DNA of 36,459 nucleotides from Phycisphaerae bacterium (GTDB taxonomy: Bacteria; Planctomycetota; Phycisphaerae; Phycisphaerales; Phycisphaeraceae): contig JAUHYI010000047.1 in assembly GCA_030426385.1 (NCBI GenBank), positions 1 through 36,459 of the forward strand. The letters are read 5' to 3'. The position numbers and the translations under genes are program-made. Positions within the stretch are counted from its first letter, which is position 1. The number at the start of each line of letters is the position of its first letter. The notes beneath the pieces were generated by a model. That model searched no databases. It was not told the origin of the DNA and worked only from the letters and a program-made list of their open reading frames with translations. Positions 1 to 8,037 of the stretch are shown here, piece after piece.

Positions 1-113
1 GAACGATTGAACTGTTAGAGATCCAAGCCCCCGGCAGTAAACCTATGCCCATCGACGCATTCACGCGCGGCCGTCCGATGCAACCGGGCGATCGATTCGT
101 GACGTCTTCGTGA
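1..113 (+). CDS. fmt: Methionyl-tRNA formyltransferase, C-terminal fragment
   Basis: Only the last 36 codons are in the window, read from base 3 to a TGA at 111-113. The translation contains LLEIQAPGSKPMPIDAF and a later QPGDRF. These match the end of the Fmt C-terminal OB-fold domain, where family members typically read LxLQPxGKKxMxxxxFLRG followed by PGxR. Fmt transfers a formyl group from 10-formyl-tetrahydrofolate to initiator Met-tRNA in the cytoplasm. The stop lies one base from the stop of accA, which arrives on the opposite strand, so the two genes converge with no room for a terminator hairpin between them. The assignment rests on a short stretch and is tentative. Confidence 0.7.
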   Translation, partial: TIELLEIQAPGSKPMPIDAFTRGRPMQPGDRFVTSS

Positions 114-114
114 A

Positions 115-1149
115 TCACACGGGCACTTCGATATAACTACCTTGCCTGCGCAGACGTTCGTCACGTTTTTTCAGCAGGTTGTCAATTTTAAAACGTTTGA
201 GATCACGCAAGGTTTGGATGATCCATTTTTCCAAGGAATCGGATGCCGCGCTGGGATTGCGATGGGCACCGCCCAACGGCTCGTCGATGATGTGATCGAT
301 CGTGCCATATTTTAAATTGGATTCTGCGGTCAATTGCAACGCTTCTGCGGCGGCCACATTATTCGTGGGGTTCGCTTCTTTCCACACAATGCCCGCGCAG
401 GCTTCGGGACTGATCACGCTGTACCACGCGTATTGCATCATGGCAAAACGATCAGCCACGCCGATGCCCAATGCGCCGCCTGATCCGCCTTCGCCAATCA
501 CCGCGGCCACGATCGGCACCCGCAGCCGACTCATTTCCAACAGGTTGACCGCGATGGCTTCGCTCTGCCCGCGTTCTTCGGCACCAATGCCCGGAAACGC
601 GCCGGGGGTGTCGATCAATGTCACGACAGGCAAGCCATATTTTTCGGCCAGCTTCATTTTTTTGAGCGCTTTGCGATAGCCCTCAGGGTGAGGCATCCCG
701 AAGTTAGCCGCGAGTCGTTCACGCACGTCCTTGCCCTTGTTGTTGGCGATGACCATGCACTTGTGCGGACCGATGCGACCAAACCCGGTGAGGATGGCCC
801 GGTCGTCGCCGAACGTGCGATCGCCATGGAGTTCGCAAAAATCTTTCACAAACGCACGCAGATAATCCGCGCCCTGAGGTCGGCCGGGATGGCGGGCAAC
901 CTTAACCGTGTTGGCTCCGTTGAGGCCTGCGTAAATTTTCTTCAACATCCGCGTGTGGTTCTGACGCAACTTGCGCACCTCAGCGGTGAAATCAATCCCA
1001 TCAGTCGGGTCATGATTTTCCAGTTCCGCGATCTGTTGTTCAAGCGCCGTCAAGGGCCGTTCAAAATCCAATTCGTAATGGACGTTGGAAGGCGAGGGTG
1101 CTGCGGAGTTGGGGGATGTGGGAGTGGTGGGGGGGGTGTGGGGGGGCAT
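115..1149 (-). CDS. accA: Acetyl-CoA carboxylase carboxyltransferase subunit alpha
   Basis: This is the alpha subunit of the carboxyltransferase that, with AccD, moves the carboxyl group from carboxybiotin to acetyl-CoA to make malonyl-CoA in fatty-acid synthesis. The 344-residue protein carries the crotonase-like carboxyltransferase fold, with GDRTFGDDRAI, a NNKGKDVRER segment, LIDTPGAFPGIGAEERGQ and IGEGGSGGALGI, all family signatures. I chose the start at 1149 because AGGAGAA lies at 1157-1163 on the coding strand, about 7 bases upstream. An in-frame start at 1209 would add 20 residues with no such site. The first ~22 residues are Pro/Thr/Ser-rich, and the typical family start resembles the later segment YELDFERPL. 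That tail is encoded by a run of C tracts. No accD or accBC is adjacent. Confidence 0.96.
   Translation of the reverse strand: MPPHTPPTTPTSPNSAAPSPSNVHYELDFERPLTALEQQIAELENHDPTDGIDFTAEVRKLRQNHTRMLKKIYAGLNGANTVKVARHPGRPQGADYLRAFVKDFCELHGDRTFGDDRAILTGFGRIGPHKCMVIANNKGKDVRERLAANFGMPHPEGYRKALKKMKLAEKYGLPVVTLIDTPGAFPGIGAEERGQSEAIAVNLLEMSRLRVPIVAAVIGEGGSGGALGIGVADRFAMMQYAWYSVISPEACAGIVWKEANPTNNVAAAEALQLTAESNLKYGTIDHIIDEPLGGAHRNPSAASDSLEKWIIQTLRDLKRFKIDNLLKKRDERLRRQGSYIEVPV
1111..1146 (+). repeat. G-tract cluster inside the accA 5' coding end
   Basis: On the plus strand there are G runs of about 5, 3, 8 and 7-9 separated by 1-5 bases, enough for a G-quadruplex motif. On accA mRNA this reads as C tracts directly after the start codon and encodes Pro/Thr/Ser. 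A similar tract lies at the start of dxr and another between smpB and the MFS gene. Confidence 0.75.
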
Positions 1150-1241
1150 GGTGTAGTTCTCCTGCAAACAGATTCCGAACGCCAACATGGCCGACATCCG
1201 TGTGGGCATTGGGGCCGAAATCAGGCTACCATGATAACCTG

Positions 1242-2117
1242 ATGTTGGATGCGAAACAGGTCACGATCGTCGGGGTGGGTTTGTTGGGAGCAAGTCTGGG
1301 GTTATCGCTGCGCCGAGCGGGCTTTGCCGGGCGATTGATCGGCGTGGGACGCGGCTCGGCTGGCGGGCAAGTTTCATTGGATATTGCCATCCAGCGTGGA
1401 GCGATCGATCAGGGCGTGACCGATTTGGCCGACGCGGTCCCGGGCAGCGATCTGGTGATTTTGGGCACGCCGTTGGGGACATTCGAATCGCTGTTCAAGC
1501 AATTGGCCACGCTGGATCACCCGCAACTGGTCATCACCGATCTCGGGTCAACCAAGGCAAATGTGCAGGCCCTGGCTGAAAAATATCTGCCCGAGCCTCG
1601 ACGATTTGTGGGATCACATCCGATGGCTGGCAGCGAACAGCAGGGACCCGCCGCAGCGCAGGCAGACCTATTCGATGGCAACAAACCGTGCATCATCACG
1701 CCGACATCCGACTGCGATGCCCATGCGTTGGCGATGGTGCGTTCGCTGTGGGATTGCGTGGGCATGCCGATATTGACGATGACCCCGGACGATCACGACC
1801 AACAGGTGGCGGCAATCAGCCACCTGCCTCATGCGATGGCCGTGATGCTCGTGCACATGGCCCAACAGTTCGGGGCCTGGGACGTGGCATCAACCGGGTT
1901 CCGTGACACCACACGATTGGCCAGCAGCAATCCCCCGATGCGTCTGGATATCATGCACGCCAATCGCCAGGCATTAGCTCGGGCCCTTGATGCGATGGCC
2001 CACGAAATTGACACGCTGAGTGCCAAATTATCCGACGAAGATTCAACCGCCTTGTTGGCCTATCTGGAAACCGCAAAAACCAAACGTGAATCCTGGCTCG
2101 AACCCGATTCGAAATAG
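1242..2117 (+). CDS. tyrA: Prephenate dehydrogenase
   Basis: This enzyme oxidises and decarboxylates prephenate to 4-hydroxyphenylpyruvate with NAD(P)+, the committed step to tyrosine. The 291-residue protein starts with a Rossmann dinucleotide-binding motif, VGVGLLGASLG, at about residues 10-20. It later has GSHPMAGSEQQGP, the TyrA signature containing the histidine that contacts prephenate, followed by ISHLPHAMA in the helical dimer domain. There is no chorismate mutase or ACT domain, so it is monofunctional. The ATG at 1242 puts the Rossmann motif where the family expects it, but no strong Shine-Dalgarno sequence is visible. It is divergent from accA (92 bp between starts) and is followed after 9 bp by proC. 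Confidence 0.92.
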   Translation: MLDAKQVTIVGVGLLGASLGLSLRRAGFAGRLIGVGRGSAGGQVSLDIAIQRGAIDQGVTDLADAVPGSDLVILGTPLGTFESLFKQLATLDHPQLVITDLGSTKANVQALAEKYLPEPRRFVGSHPMAGSEQQGPAAAQADLFDGNKPCIITPTSDCDAHALAMVRSLWDCVGMPILTMTPDDHDQQVAAISHLPHAMAVMLVHMAQQFGAWDVASTGFRDTTRLASSNPPMRLDIMHANRQALARALDAMAHEIDTLSAKLSDEDSTALLAYLETAKTKRESWLEPDSK

Positions 2118-2126
2118 ACCCTCATC

Positions 2127-2948
2127 ATGACCAAACCAGACTACTCCTACGACCTGGGTTTTATCGGCGCGGGCAACATGGCCGAGGCCATCGTCCGCGC
2201 TGCGATCAATCAGAACATCGTGTCCGCATCACGCATGCTGGCCTGCGATCCCAGTGCACAGCGGCGCGACATGTTCGCGTCATTGGGCTTGGCCACCACC
2301 GATGACATCACACAAGTGGTATCCGGTGCTCAATCGATCATGCTCGCGGTCAAACCCCAGACATTGCCGGAAATAGGCGAAGCGTTGGCAGGTATCGATG
2401 TGGGAGAGCAGATTGTGATATCAATCATGGCTGGCATCGGTTCGCAAAAAATCGCTGACGCATCGCATTGTGAAAAATTACGTGTGGTGCGCGTTATGCC
2501 CAACACGCCGTTGATGGCCGGTGCCGGTATGGCGGGAATCGCCTTGGGCGCGCAAGCTCAACCCGGTGACGAAGCGTTGGCCATGCAATTGTTCGGTGCT
2601 GCTGGCCAAGCGATTTTGGTCGACGAAGCGATGATCGATGCGGTGACTGCCGTGTCAGGCTCTGGGCCTGCGTATCTGTTTTACCTGGCCGAAGCGATGG
2701 AACGCGCTGCCGGTGAATTAGGGTTGGGTGAGCATGCTCGTTTGCTGGTGGCCCAGACGTTACTGGGGTCAGCCAAGTTGTTGCTTGAGTCAACCGACAC
2801 GCCCGCCGAATTGCGACGAAAAGTGACCAGTCCCGGCGGCACCACAGAAGCTGCCATCAAACATATGCAATCCCGGAATCTGATCGACACGGTGACCGAG
2901 GCCATCCATGCGGCCCAGCAACGTTCGATCGAACTGGGAAAAAATTGA
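2127..2948 (+). CDS. proC: Pyrroline-5-carboxylate reductase
   Basis: It reduces 1-pyrroline-5-carboxylate to L-proline with NAD(P)H, the last step of proline synthesis, in the cytoplasm. The 273-residue length is normal for ProC. The N-terminal Rossmann motif GFIGAGNMAEAI is at about residues 12-23, followed by AVKPQ, VVRVMPNTPLMAGAGM, and in the C-terminal helical domain VSGSGPAYLFYLAEAM and VTSPGGTTEAAI. These are the family hallmarks including the substrate-binding loop. It begins 9 bp after tyrA and ends 16 bp before ubiD, so the three genes are very probably one operon. The products serve different pathways, and no functional link is implied. Confidence 0.96.
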   Translation: MTKPDYSYDLGFIGAGNMAEAIVRAAINQNIVSASRMLACDPSAQRRDMFASLGLATTDDITQVVSGAQSIMLAVKPQTLPEIGEALAGIDVGEQIVISIMAGIGSQKIADASHCEKLRVVRVMPNTPLMAGAGMAGIALGAQAQPGDEALAMQLFGAAGQAILVDEAMIDAVTAVSGSGPAYLFYLAEAMERAAGELGLGEHARLLVAQTLLGSAKLLLESTDTPAELRRKVTSPGGTTEAAIKHMQSRNLIDTVTEAIHAAQQRSIELGKN

Positions 2949-2964
2949 ATCGGTGAACACCAAC

Positions 2965-4644
2965 ATGTATGCGAACCTTCGTGAATTTGTGGAAGCGCTC
3001 GATGCGGCTGGCGAACTGGTGCGAATCACCACGCCAGTGTCTTCGCGTTTGGAAATTACCGAAATTGCTGATCGGGTCAGTAAATCTCCTGCGGCCCGTG
3101 GTAGCGATCATGCGAAAACATTCGATCCCCAGCATCACCAACTGGGTGGCAAAGCGCTCCTGTTTGAAAATGTGCAGGACAGCGTTTCCAACATGCCTGT
3201 GTTGATCAATGCATTTGGCAGTTACCGGCGTATGGAAATGGCATTGGGTTGCGAGCAGGGCGGTTACGAAGCCCTGGCGGAAAAAATCGAAGCGCTGGTT
3301 AAACCCGAACCACCTACCGGCCTGATCGAAAAAATGCGCAAGGGGTTGGAACTGGCCAAGATCGCATCTTTCGCACCGAAAATTGTGCGATCAGGCGTTT
3401 GCCAGGAAACGATCATCACCGGCGACGCCAACGGCCCGGAAATTAACCTGTTGGATTGGCCGATCATCCAATGCTGGCCCGACGATGGCGACCCGCGAAA
3501 ATGCGGTTATCCCCTGTCACCTCAACAAGCAGGCACCGCCGACGGCCTTGGCAAATACATCACCTTCGCGGGCATGTACACCATACATCCCGACGATGCC
3601 AACAAGCCCGAAGGCACGCCGCGTCCTTCACGCAACATCGGCATGTATCGCGCCCAATTGATCGACCGCACGCGCACGGCCATGCATTGGCATGTGCATC
3701 ACGACGGCGCGCGTCATTGGCGAGCCTGGAAAAAACTCGGCCAACCCATGCCATGTGCGATCGTGTTGGGCGGCGAAGCGGTATTACCTTTCGCAGCGAC
3801 CGCACCGTTACCGCCGGGCATCAGTGAATTGTTGTTTGCGGGTTTTCTCAATGACGGCGCGATCCCGTTGGTCAAATGCCAGACCATCGACATGCATGTG
3901 CCTGCCAATGCGGAGATCGTGATTGAGGGCTATGTCAGCACTGAAGCTGGACCCATCGGCTACGACCCGCGTGATCGTGATGCCAAACCTTTAGACCATG
4001 AACATGAGGTTTTCGAAGGTCCATTCGGCGATCACACTGGGTTCTATTCCTTGCCCGATCGCTATCCAATTTTTACAGCGACGGCTATCACGCATCGCAA
4101 AAACCCGATCTATCCGACCACGATCGTCGGCCAGCCTCCCATGGAAGATTATTACCTGGGCAAGGCCACCGAGCGTTTGTTTTTGCCGTTGTTAAAAACC
4201 ATCGTGCCCGACATTATCGATTACGACTTGCCTATGTTCGGCGCGTTTCACAATTGCGCGTTCATCAAAATTCGCAAGGACTATCCATTGCAAGCCCGAC
4301 GTGTCATGCACGCAATCTGGGGCGCGGGTCAAATGGCCTGGACGAAAATGATTGTTGTGGTCGATGAGGATGTCGATGTGCATGACCACGAACAGGTGCT
4401 GTTCCATCTGTGTGCGAACATGGACCCGGGCCGTGATTTGGAAATCGTCAATGGGCCTTTGGATATTTTGGATCACGCAGCGCCACGACTGGGGGCCGGC
4501 CACAAAATCGGATTCGATGCCACACGTAAAATCACCGGCGAAGAAGGCAACGGCCACCCCGTGCGCGATTGGCCAAATCTGTTGAAAATGTCACCCGACA
4601 TCAAAACACTCGTCGATGAAAAATGGCACCAATACGGCATCTAA
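2965..4644 (+). CDS. ubiD: UbiD-family decarboxylase (prenylated-FMN dependent)
   Basis: The 559-residue protein belongs to the UbiD family of reversible (de)carboxylases that use prenylated FMN. Visible signatures are GYPLSPQQAGTADGLGKYI, SRNIGMYRAQL (the Arg corresponds to the catalytic Arg of the Glu-Arg-Glu/Asp triad), HWHVHHDGARHW, and FEGPFGDHTGFYS, which supplies the acidic triad residues. In bacteria such enzymes act in ubiquinone synthesis or, in many non-proteobacteria, in the futalosine menaquinone route. Which one applies cannot be read from sequence alone, so the symbol denotes the family. The ATG at 2965 follows proC by 16 bp. An upstream in-frame start inside proC is possible, but MYANLREFV is where homologues begin. 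No ubiX partner is in the window. Confidence 0.88.
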   Translation: MYANLREFVEALDAAGELVRITTPVSSRLEITEIADRVSKSPAARGSDHAKTFDPQHHQLGGKALLFENVQDSVSNMPVLINAFGSYRRMEMALGCEQGGYEALAEKIEALVKPEPPTGLIEKMRKGLELAKIASFAPKIVRSGVCQETIITGDANGPEINLLDWPIIQCWPDDGDPRKCGYPLSPQQAGTADGLGKYITFAGMYTIHPDDANKPEGTPRPSRNIGMYRAQLIDRTRTAMHWHVHHDGARHWRAWKKLGQPMPCAIVLGGEAVLPFAATAPLPPGISELLFAGFLNDGAIPLVKCQTIDMHVPANAEIVIEGYVSTEAGPIGYDPRDRDAKPLDHEHEVFEGPFGDHTGFYSLPDRYPIFTATAITHRKNPIYPTTIVGQPPMEDYYLGKATERLFLPLLKTIVPDIIDYDLPMFGAFHNCAFIKIRKDYPLQARRVMHAIWGAGQMAWTKMIVVVDEDVDVHDHEQVLFHLCANMDPGRDLEIVNGPLDILDHAAPRLGAGHKIGFDATRKITGEEGNGHPVRDWPNLLKMSPDIKTLVDEKWHQYGI

Positions 4645-4706
4645 CCCCCTCCACATTTCCCCTGCAGTCTTGTCGTATTTTCTTTGCCCATGCCCATGCT
4701 TTGCGA

Positions 4707-5927
4707 TCATTTCATCTTTCGCCACGCCAACAATGGGATCAATCCTCCAACGGCACACACCATCAATACCGGACTGACTGCGATCGACATCATCGCGATG
4801 CTAGGCGTCCCCATGCCTGCCATTGATGCCACGCCGTACGCAGCCAAACCCGTGGCTGGCCCGATGGCAAAACCCGCACCGATCAATCCTTCGTGTTGAC
4901 CGCTTGCGTCCACCGATGCATTCTTCACCACCATCGCATAATAAAGCGCCATGTAGTACGTCATCCCTGACGCCAATCCAAAGATAACTTCGCCGATCAA
5001 AACCATCCACAGATTGTTGCCATAGAGCACCAGTAAAAAACCAATTGGAACGCCGACCACTACCAGCGGTGCAGGCCACCATCGATCATGCCACCCCGAC
5101 CATCGCTCCAGGATCACAAACGTCACTACCCGTACCACGTCCATCAACGATGACAGTGCCGCAGAAATTCCAATGGCATAACCCAGTTTCGAAAAAATCT
5201 GAGGCATCAACGGAGCCAGAATAAACAGCAAGGTATAACTGGCAAACATCGTCCAACGACTGCTGACCATTAACGCGCGATGCCATGCCAACGTATCACC
5301 GCTGGGCCGTTGCGGATCGTCATCGGATAGATGGACCGGGCGTTCTTCCAAGGGTCGAATCCAAATGAGACTGACCACGCTCAGGACCGCCGCCAAAAGG
5401 AAAATGCCTGAGGGCCAGTCCGCAGGCCAGTATTTTAAAATCGGCCAAACGAGCACCAAAGCGATAGGCACCGCCGCTGACCATGAAATATTAAATTGCC
5501 CCACCGAGCGTGCCACGGCCCGCGGATCGCGCCCGGCACTGATATAGCTTTCCACGATCGGCCATTTCAAACCTGTCAGAATGCCCCATATGACCATCAC
5601 CCCGGTGATGGTGTAGCCGTTTGTGTGTACGAGCAACACGCCCATTGCCAGGATTTGCATCCAGATCGTCGCACGCAATAGTTTCTTTTCACCGAAACGT
5701 CGGCAAGCATGACCGCTAGCCATTGCCATCGCGCAATAAAAAACGCCAAACACCAACGCGATGCCCAGATTTTCAACGCCTGAGAAATCCAGATGTTTGT
5801 CGGTATAAAAATACAAGCCCCGTTCCAACAAAACCGTCACAACGCTTTCGACAAATGTGATAGCGATCAGGCGACGCAATCGATCCGTTCGAACAACAGA
5901 TGACATGGGACTGATAGACGATGACAT
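4707..5927 (-). CDS. MFS-type transporter, substrate unknown
   Basis: The 406-residue integral membrane protein has about twelve hydrophobic segments. Examples are LGIALVFGVFYCAMAMAS, MLVHTNGYTITG-type loops, and near the end MTYYMALYYAMVV and GLAAYGVASMAGMG. The length and the two halves joined by a charged central loop (RPLEERPVHLSDDDPQR) fit a major facilitator superfamily permease. No motif reveals a substrate. Start choice is uncertain: ATG at 5927, a TTG two codons upstream (5933) and ATG at 5906 are all in frame, and none has a clear ribosome-binding site. It converges on ubiD (62 bp between stops) and lies downstream of smpB, but the G-rich 5928-6061 gap between them argues for a separate transcript. 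Confidence 0.75.
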   Translation of the reverse strand: MSSSISPMSSVVRTDRLRRLIAITFVESVVTVLLERGLYFYTDKHLDFSGVENLGIALVFGVFYCAMAMASGHACRRFGEKKLLRATIWMQILAMGVLLVHTNGYTITGVMVIWGILTGLKWPIVESYISAGRDPRAVARSVGQFNISWSAAVPIALVLVWPILKYWPADWPSGIFLLAAVLSVVSLIWIRPLEERPVHLSDDDPQRPSGDTLAWHRALMVSSRWTMFASYTLLFILAPLMPQIFSKLGYAIGISAALSSLMDVVRVVTFVILERWSGWHDRWWPAPLVVVGVPIGFLLVLYGNNLWMVLIGEVIFGLASGMTYYMALYYAMVVKNASVDASGQHEGLIGAGFAIGPATGLAAYGVASMAGMGTPSIAMMSIAVSPVLMVCAVGGLIPLLAWRKMK

Positions 5928-5996
5928 ATTCAAAAACCTGTATGAAAGAGATCGCAGGCGAGAATGATAGCCTATCGCGGGTCGCTTCTTGCCAGT

Positions 5997-6058
5997 GGGG
6001 GGGGGGGAGTGTGTGTGGGGGGGGACGACGGTAGGGAACGAGGGGGAAAAGTGGGGGG
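5997..6058 (+). repeat. G-tract cluster between smpB and the MFS gene
   Basis: This non-coding stretch has plus-strand G runs of 11 (5997-6007), 8 (6017-6024), 3, 5 and 6, with a GTGTGTG spacer between the first two. It satisfies a simple G-quadruplex pattern. It lies 3 bp past the smpB stop and about 70 bp before the MFS start, so both flanking genes read it as C-rich. Long mononucleotide runs like this are prone to slippage and sequencing error. Confidence 0.8.
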
Positions 6059-6061
6059 CGG

Positions 6062-6556
6062 TTAAATAATTTTCCGCGTCATGGCTCGCCGCATTTCTCG
6101 ATCAGCATCTCGGCCCTTGATTGATTCGCGTTTGTCGTAATGCTTTTTACCGGTGCCGATACCGATTTCGATTTTGACCCGACCATTCACAAAATACATG
6201 GCCATTGGTACCAGCGTTGTTCCCTTGGCCGTGGTCGATCCTAACAACGATTCAATCTGTCGACGATGGGCCAGTAGTTTTCGACGCCGTTTGGGATCAT
6301 GACTCTCCGGCGAAGCATGGCTATAAGCCGCAATGTCAATGTCATATAGCCATAATTCCGTTCGCCCTTTACCTCGTGGCGCTTCGACTCTGGCATACCC
6401 TTCGGCTAAGGACACTTGCCCGAGTCGAATGCTTTTGACTTCACTGCCAAGCAGTACGATCCCACATTCGATTTTTTCATCGATCTGGTAATCGCGCAAC
6501 GCTCTGCGGTTCACAATGCGTGGGCTGTAACTCTCGTTTTTCTTTTTCTTAGCCAT
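6062..6556 (-). CDS. smpB: SsrA-binding protein SmpB
   Basis: SmpB binds tmRNA (SsrA) and delivers it to stalled ribosomes for trans-translation. The 164-residue protein begins MAKKKKN and has NRRALRDYQIDEKIECGIVL, LLGSEVKSIRLGQVSLAEGYA and a C-terminal GTGKKHYDKRESIKGRDADRE. These correspond to the conserved OB-fold and the GKKxYDKR motif before the basic tail that enters the mRNA channel. The length is normal. The ATG at 6556 is unambiguous by homology, though no strong Shine-Dalgarno is seen. It lies 89 bp downstream of mnmE's stop on the same strand. No ssrA gene was recognised in the window. Confidence 0.97.
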   Translation of the reverse strand: MAKKKKNESYSPRIVNRRALRDYQIDEKIECGIVLLGSEVKSIRLGQVSLAEGYARVEAPRGKGRTELWLYDIDIAAYSHASPESHDPKRRRKLLAHRRQIESLLGSTTAKGTTLVPMAMYFVNGRVKIEIGIGTGKKHYDKRESIKGRDADREMRRAMTRKII

Positions 6557-6645
6557 TCAAATGCCATTCAACACATCGCGAATCCCAAACCGGGCAATCC
6601 AGACGAACCCGTTAGCATACCTTGATTATCGTCCCGATGCCCCGT

Positions 6646-8031
6646 TCACTTGCCTACGCAAAATGTGGCGAACACACGTCCGATCACATCATCAGGGGTC
6701 ATTTGGCCCCCCAGCTCGCCGAGATGATCCAGGCCTGTCCGCAGTATCGACGCGACCAGCTCGATATGTTCGATCGCATAGCCGGGGTTGCGAGTCCGCA
6801 GATGCTCGCGGGCTACGTCCACCTGTTGTTGCGTGTCACGCAACGCCTGTTCATGCCTCGGCTGCAAGGTTAATCCTTCGCTGCGTGCAGTCGGGCCCGT
6901 CTCGTTCAAGCATGCCCCAATCGCATCCCGCAAGTAATCCAATCCGCGCCCGGTCGGGGCATGCACCGATACAAGTGCGGGACATCCATCATCTGACTGC
7001 CACTCGCGGCACGCTTGGATATCATTTGCGTCATCCACTTTCGTTCGCACACGCAACGTCGACCGATCATGAACCATCACTGGTGCATCAGCCTGGCAAT
7101 GCACGTCCAATATCAGGTTGGCCGATTGCATTGCTGCCCGTGCGGCGGATTGGGCCGCATGGTCCAGTATGGCCGCGACATCATCCAATCCAGCCATGTC
7201 CACCAACATGATCTCAATTCGTCGCTGATTCGATGTCGTGATGACCACCGATTCTTCAATCACGTCGCGCGTCGTTCCCGGCAGGGCATCGATCACCATG
7301 CGCTCGTGTCCCAACAGCGCGTTGAACAGTGTGCTTTTGCCCACACTGGGCGGACCAGCCAGCACCACGCGTGGCAACACTTCCAAATCGGCCCATCGCT
7401 GACTGTGGTCCAGCAATCGCGACAGTTCGCCGTGCAGCGCATCCAAACGTTCCAACAAATCTGCAGCACTGATTGGCACGACATCTTCCTGGTCGACAAA
7501 ATCGATGCCTGCTTCGACCAGCGCCAGCAACGTGGCCAGTTGTTCCACCAGTCGCTGTGAAAATTGCCCAAGCTCGCCACGCCGCAAATGACCCGCCGCT
7601 TCCAGTTGTGCATCACTGGTCGCGGCGATGGTGGCGGCCACACCCTCAGCCCGGGTCAGATCAAGTTTGCCATGCGTGTAAGCAAGAAATGTAAATTCCC
7701 CCGGCTGGGCCAGTCGTGCGCCTGCATCCAAAAACCGATGCAGCACGCGCTCAAGCAGTGCGGGATGTCCGGGCAATTGCAGCTCCACCATATCCAGGCC
7801 GGTGTAACTACGTGGCCCGACAAACACGGTCATTAGCATCGGCAACAAACGCGGCGCGGAACCTGATGACAATGCCATGCAAACCCGCTGTACGCGTCGC
7901 GGCTGGGGCCAATCAATTCCACATGCACGCAAGACCTGTTGCGACTCAGGGCCGCACATCCGAATCAACCCGCGGGCCGATCGGCCAGGTGGCGAACTTA
8001 CCGCCACGATGGTATCCAGTTCATGCGACAT
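6646..8031 (-). CDS. mnmE: tRNA uridine-5-carboxymethylaminomethyl modification GTPase MnmE
   Basis: With MnmG, MnmE modifies the wobble uridine (position 34) of several tRNAs. The 461-residue length fits. It has an N-terminal tetrahydrofolate-binding domain (start [20 protein letters not shown]), helical parts, an inserted Ras-like G domain, and the diagnostic C-terminal FCVGK (family C-[ILV]-GK, Cys 458). The G domain is unusual. G1 reads GPPSVGKS near residue 228, with Ser where the family has the potassium-binding Asn. The G2 loop ALPGTTRD is intact. G3 is DMAG instead of DTAG, and G4 is TKVD instead of NKxD. It follows yidC by 6 bp, a pairing common in bacteria (rpmH-rnpA-yidC-mnmE order). 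Start ATG at 8031. Confidence 0.93.
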   Translation of the reverse strand: MSHELDTIVAVSSPPGRSARGLIRMCGPESQQVLRACGIDWPQPRRVQRVCMALSSGSAPRLLPMLMTVFVGPRSYTGLDMVELQLPGHPALLERVLHRFLDAGARLAQPGEFTFLAYTHGKLDLTRAEGVAATIAATSDAQLEAAGHLRRGELGQFSQRLVEQLATLLALVEAGIDFVDQEDVVPISAADLLERLDALHGELSRLLDHSQRWADLEVLPRVVLAGPPSVGKSTLFNALLGHERMVIDALPGTTRDVIEESVVITTSNQRRIEIMLVDMAGLDDVAAILDHAAQSAARAAMQSANLILDVHCQADAPVMVHDRSTLRVRTKVDDANDIQACREWQSDDGCPALVSVHAPTGRGLDYLRDAIGACLNETGPTARSEGLTLQPRHEQALRDTQQQVDVAREHLRTRNPGYAIEHIELVASILRTGLDHLGELGGQMTPDDVIGRVFATFCVGK

Positions 8032-8037
8032 GGCGCA

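Noticed and set aside
1150-1209. Longer accA start at 1209
   Set aside because: The AGGAGAA site 7 bases before 1149 is far better, and the extra 20 residues match nothing in the family.
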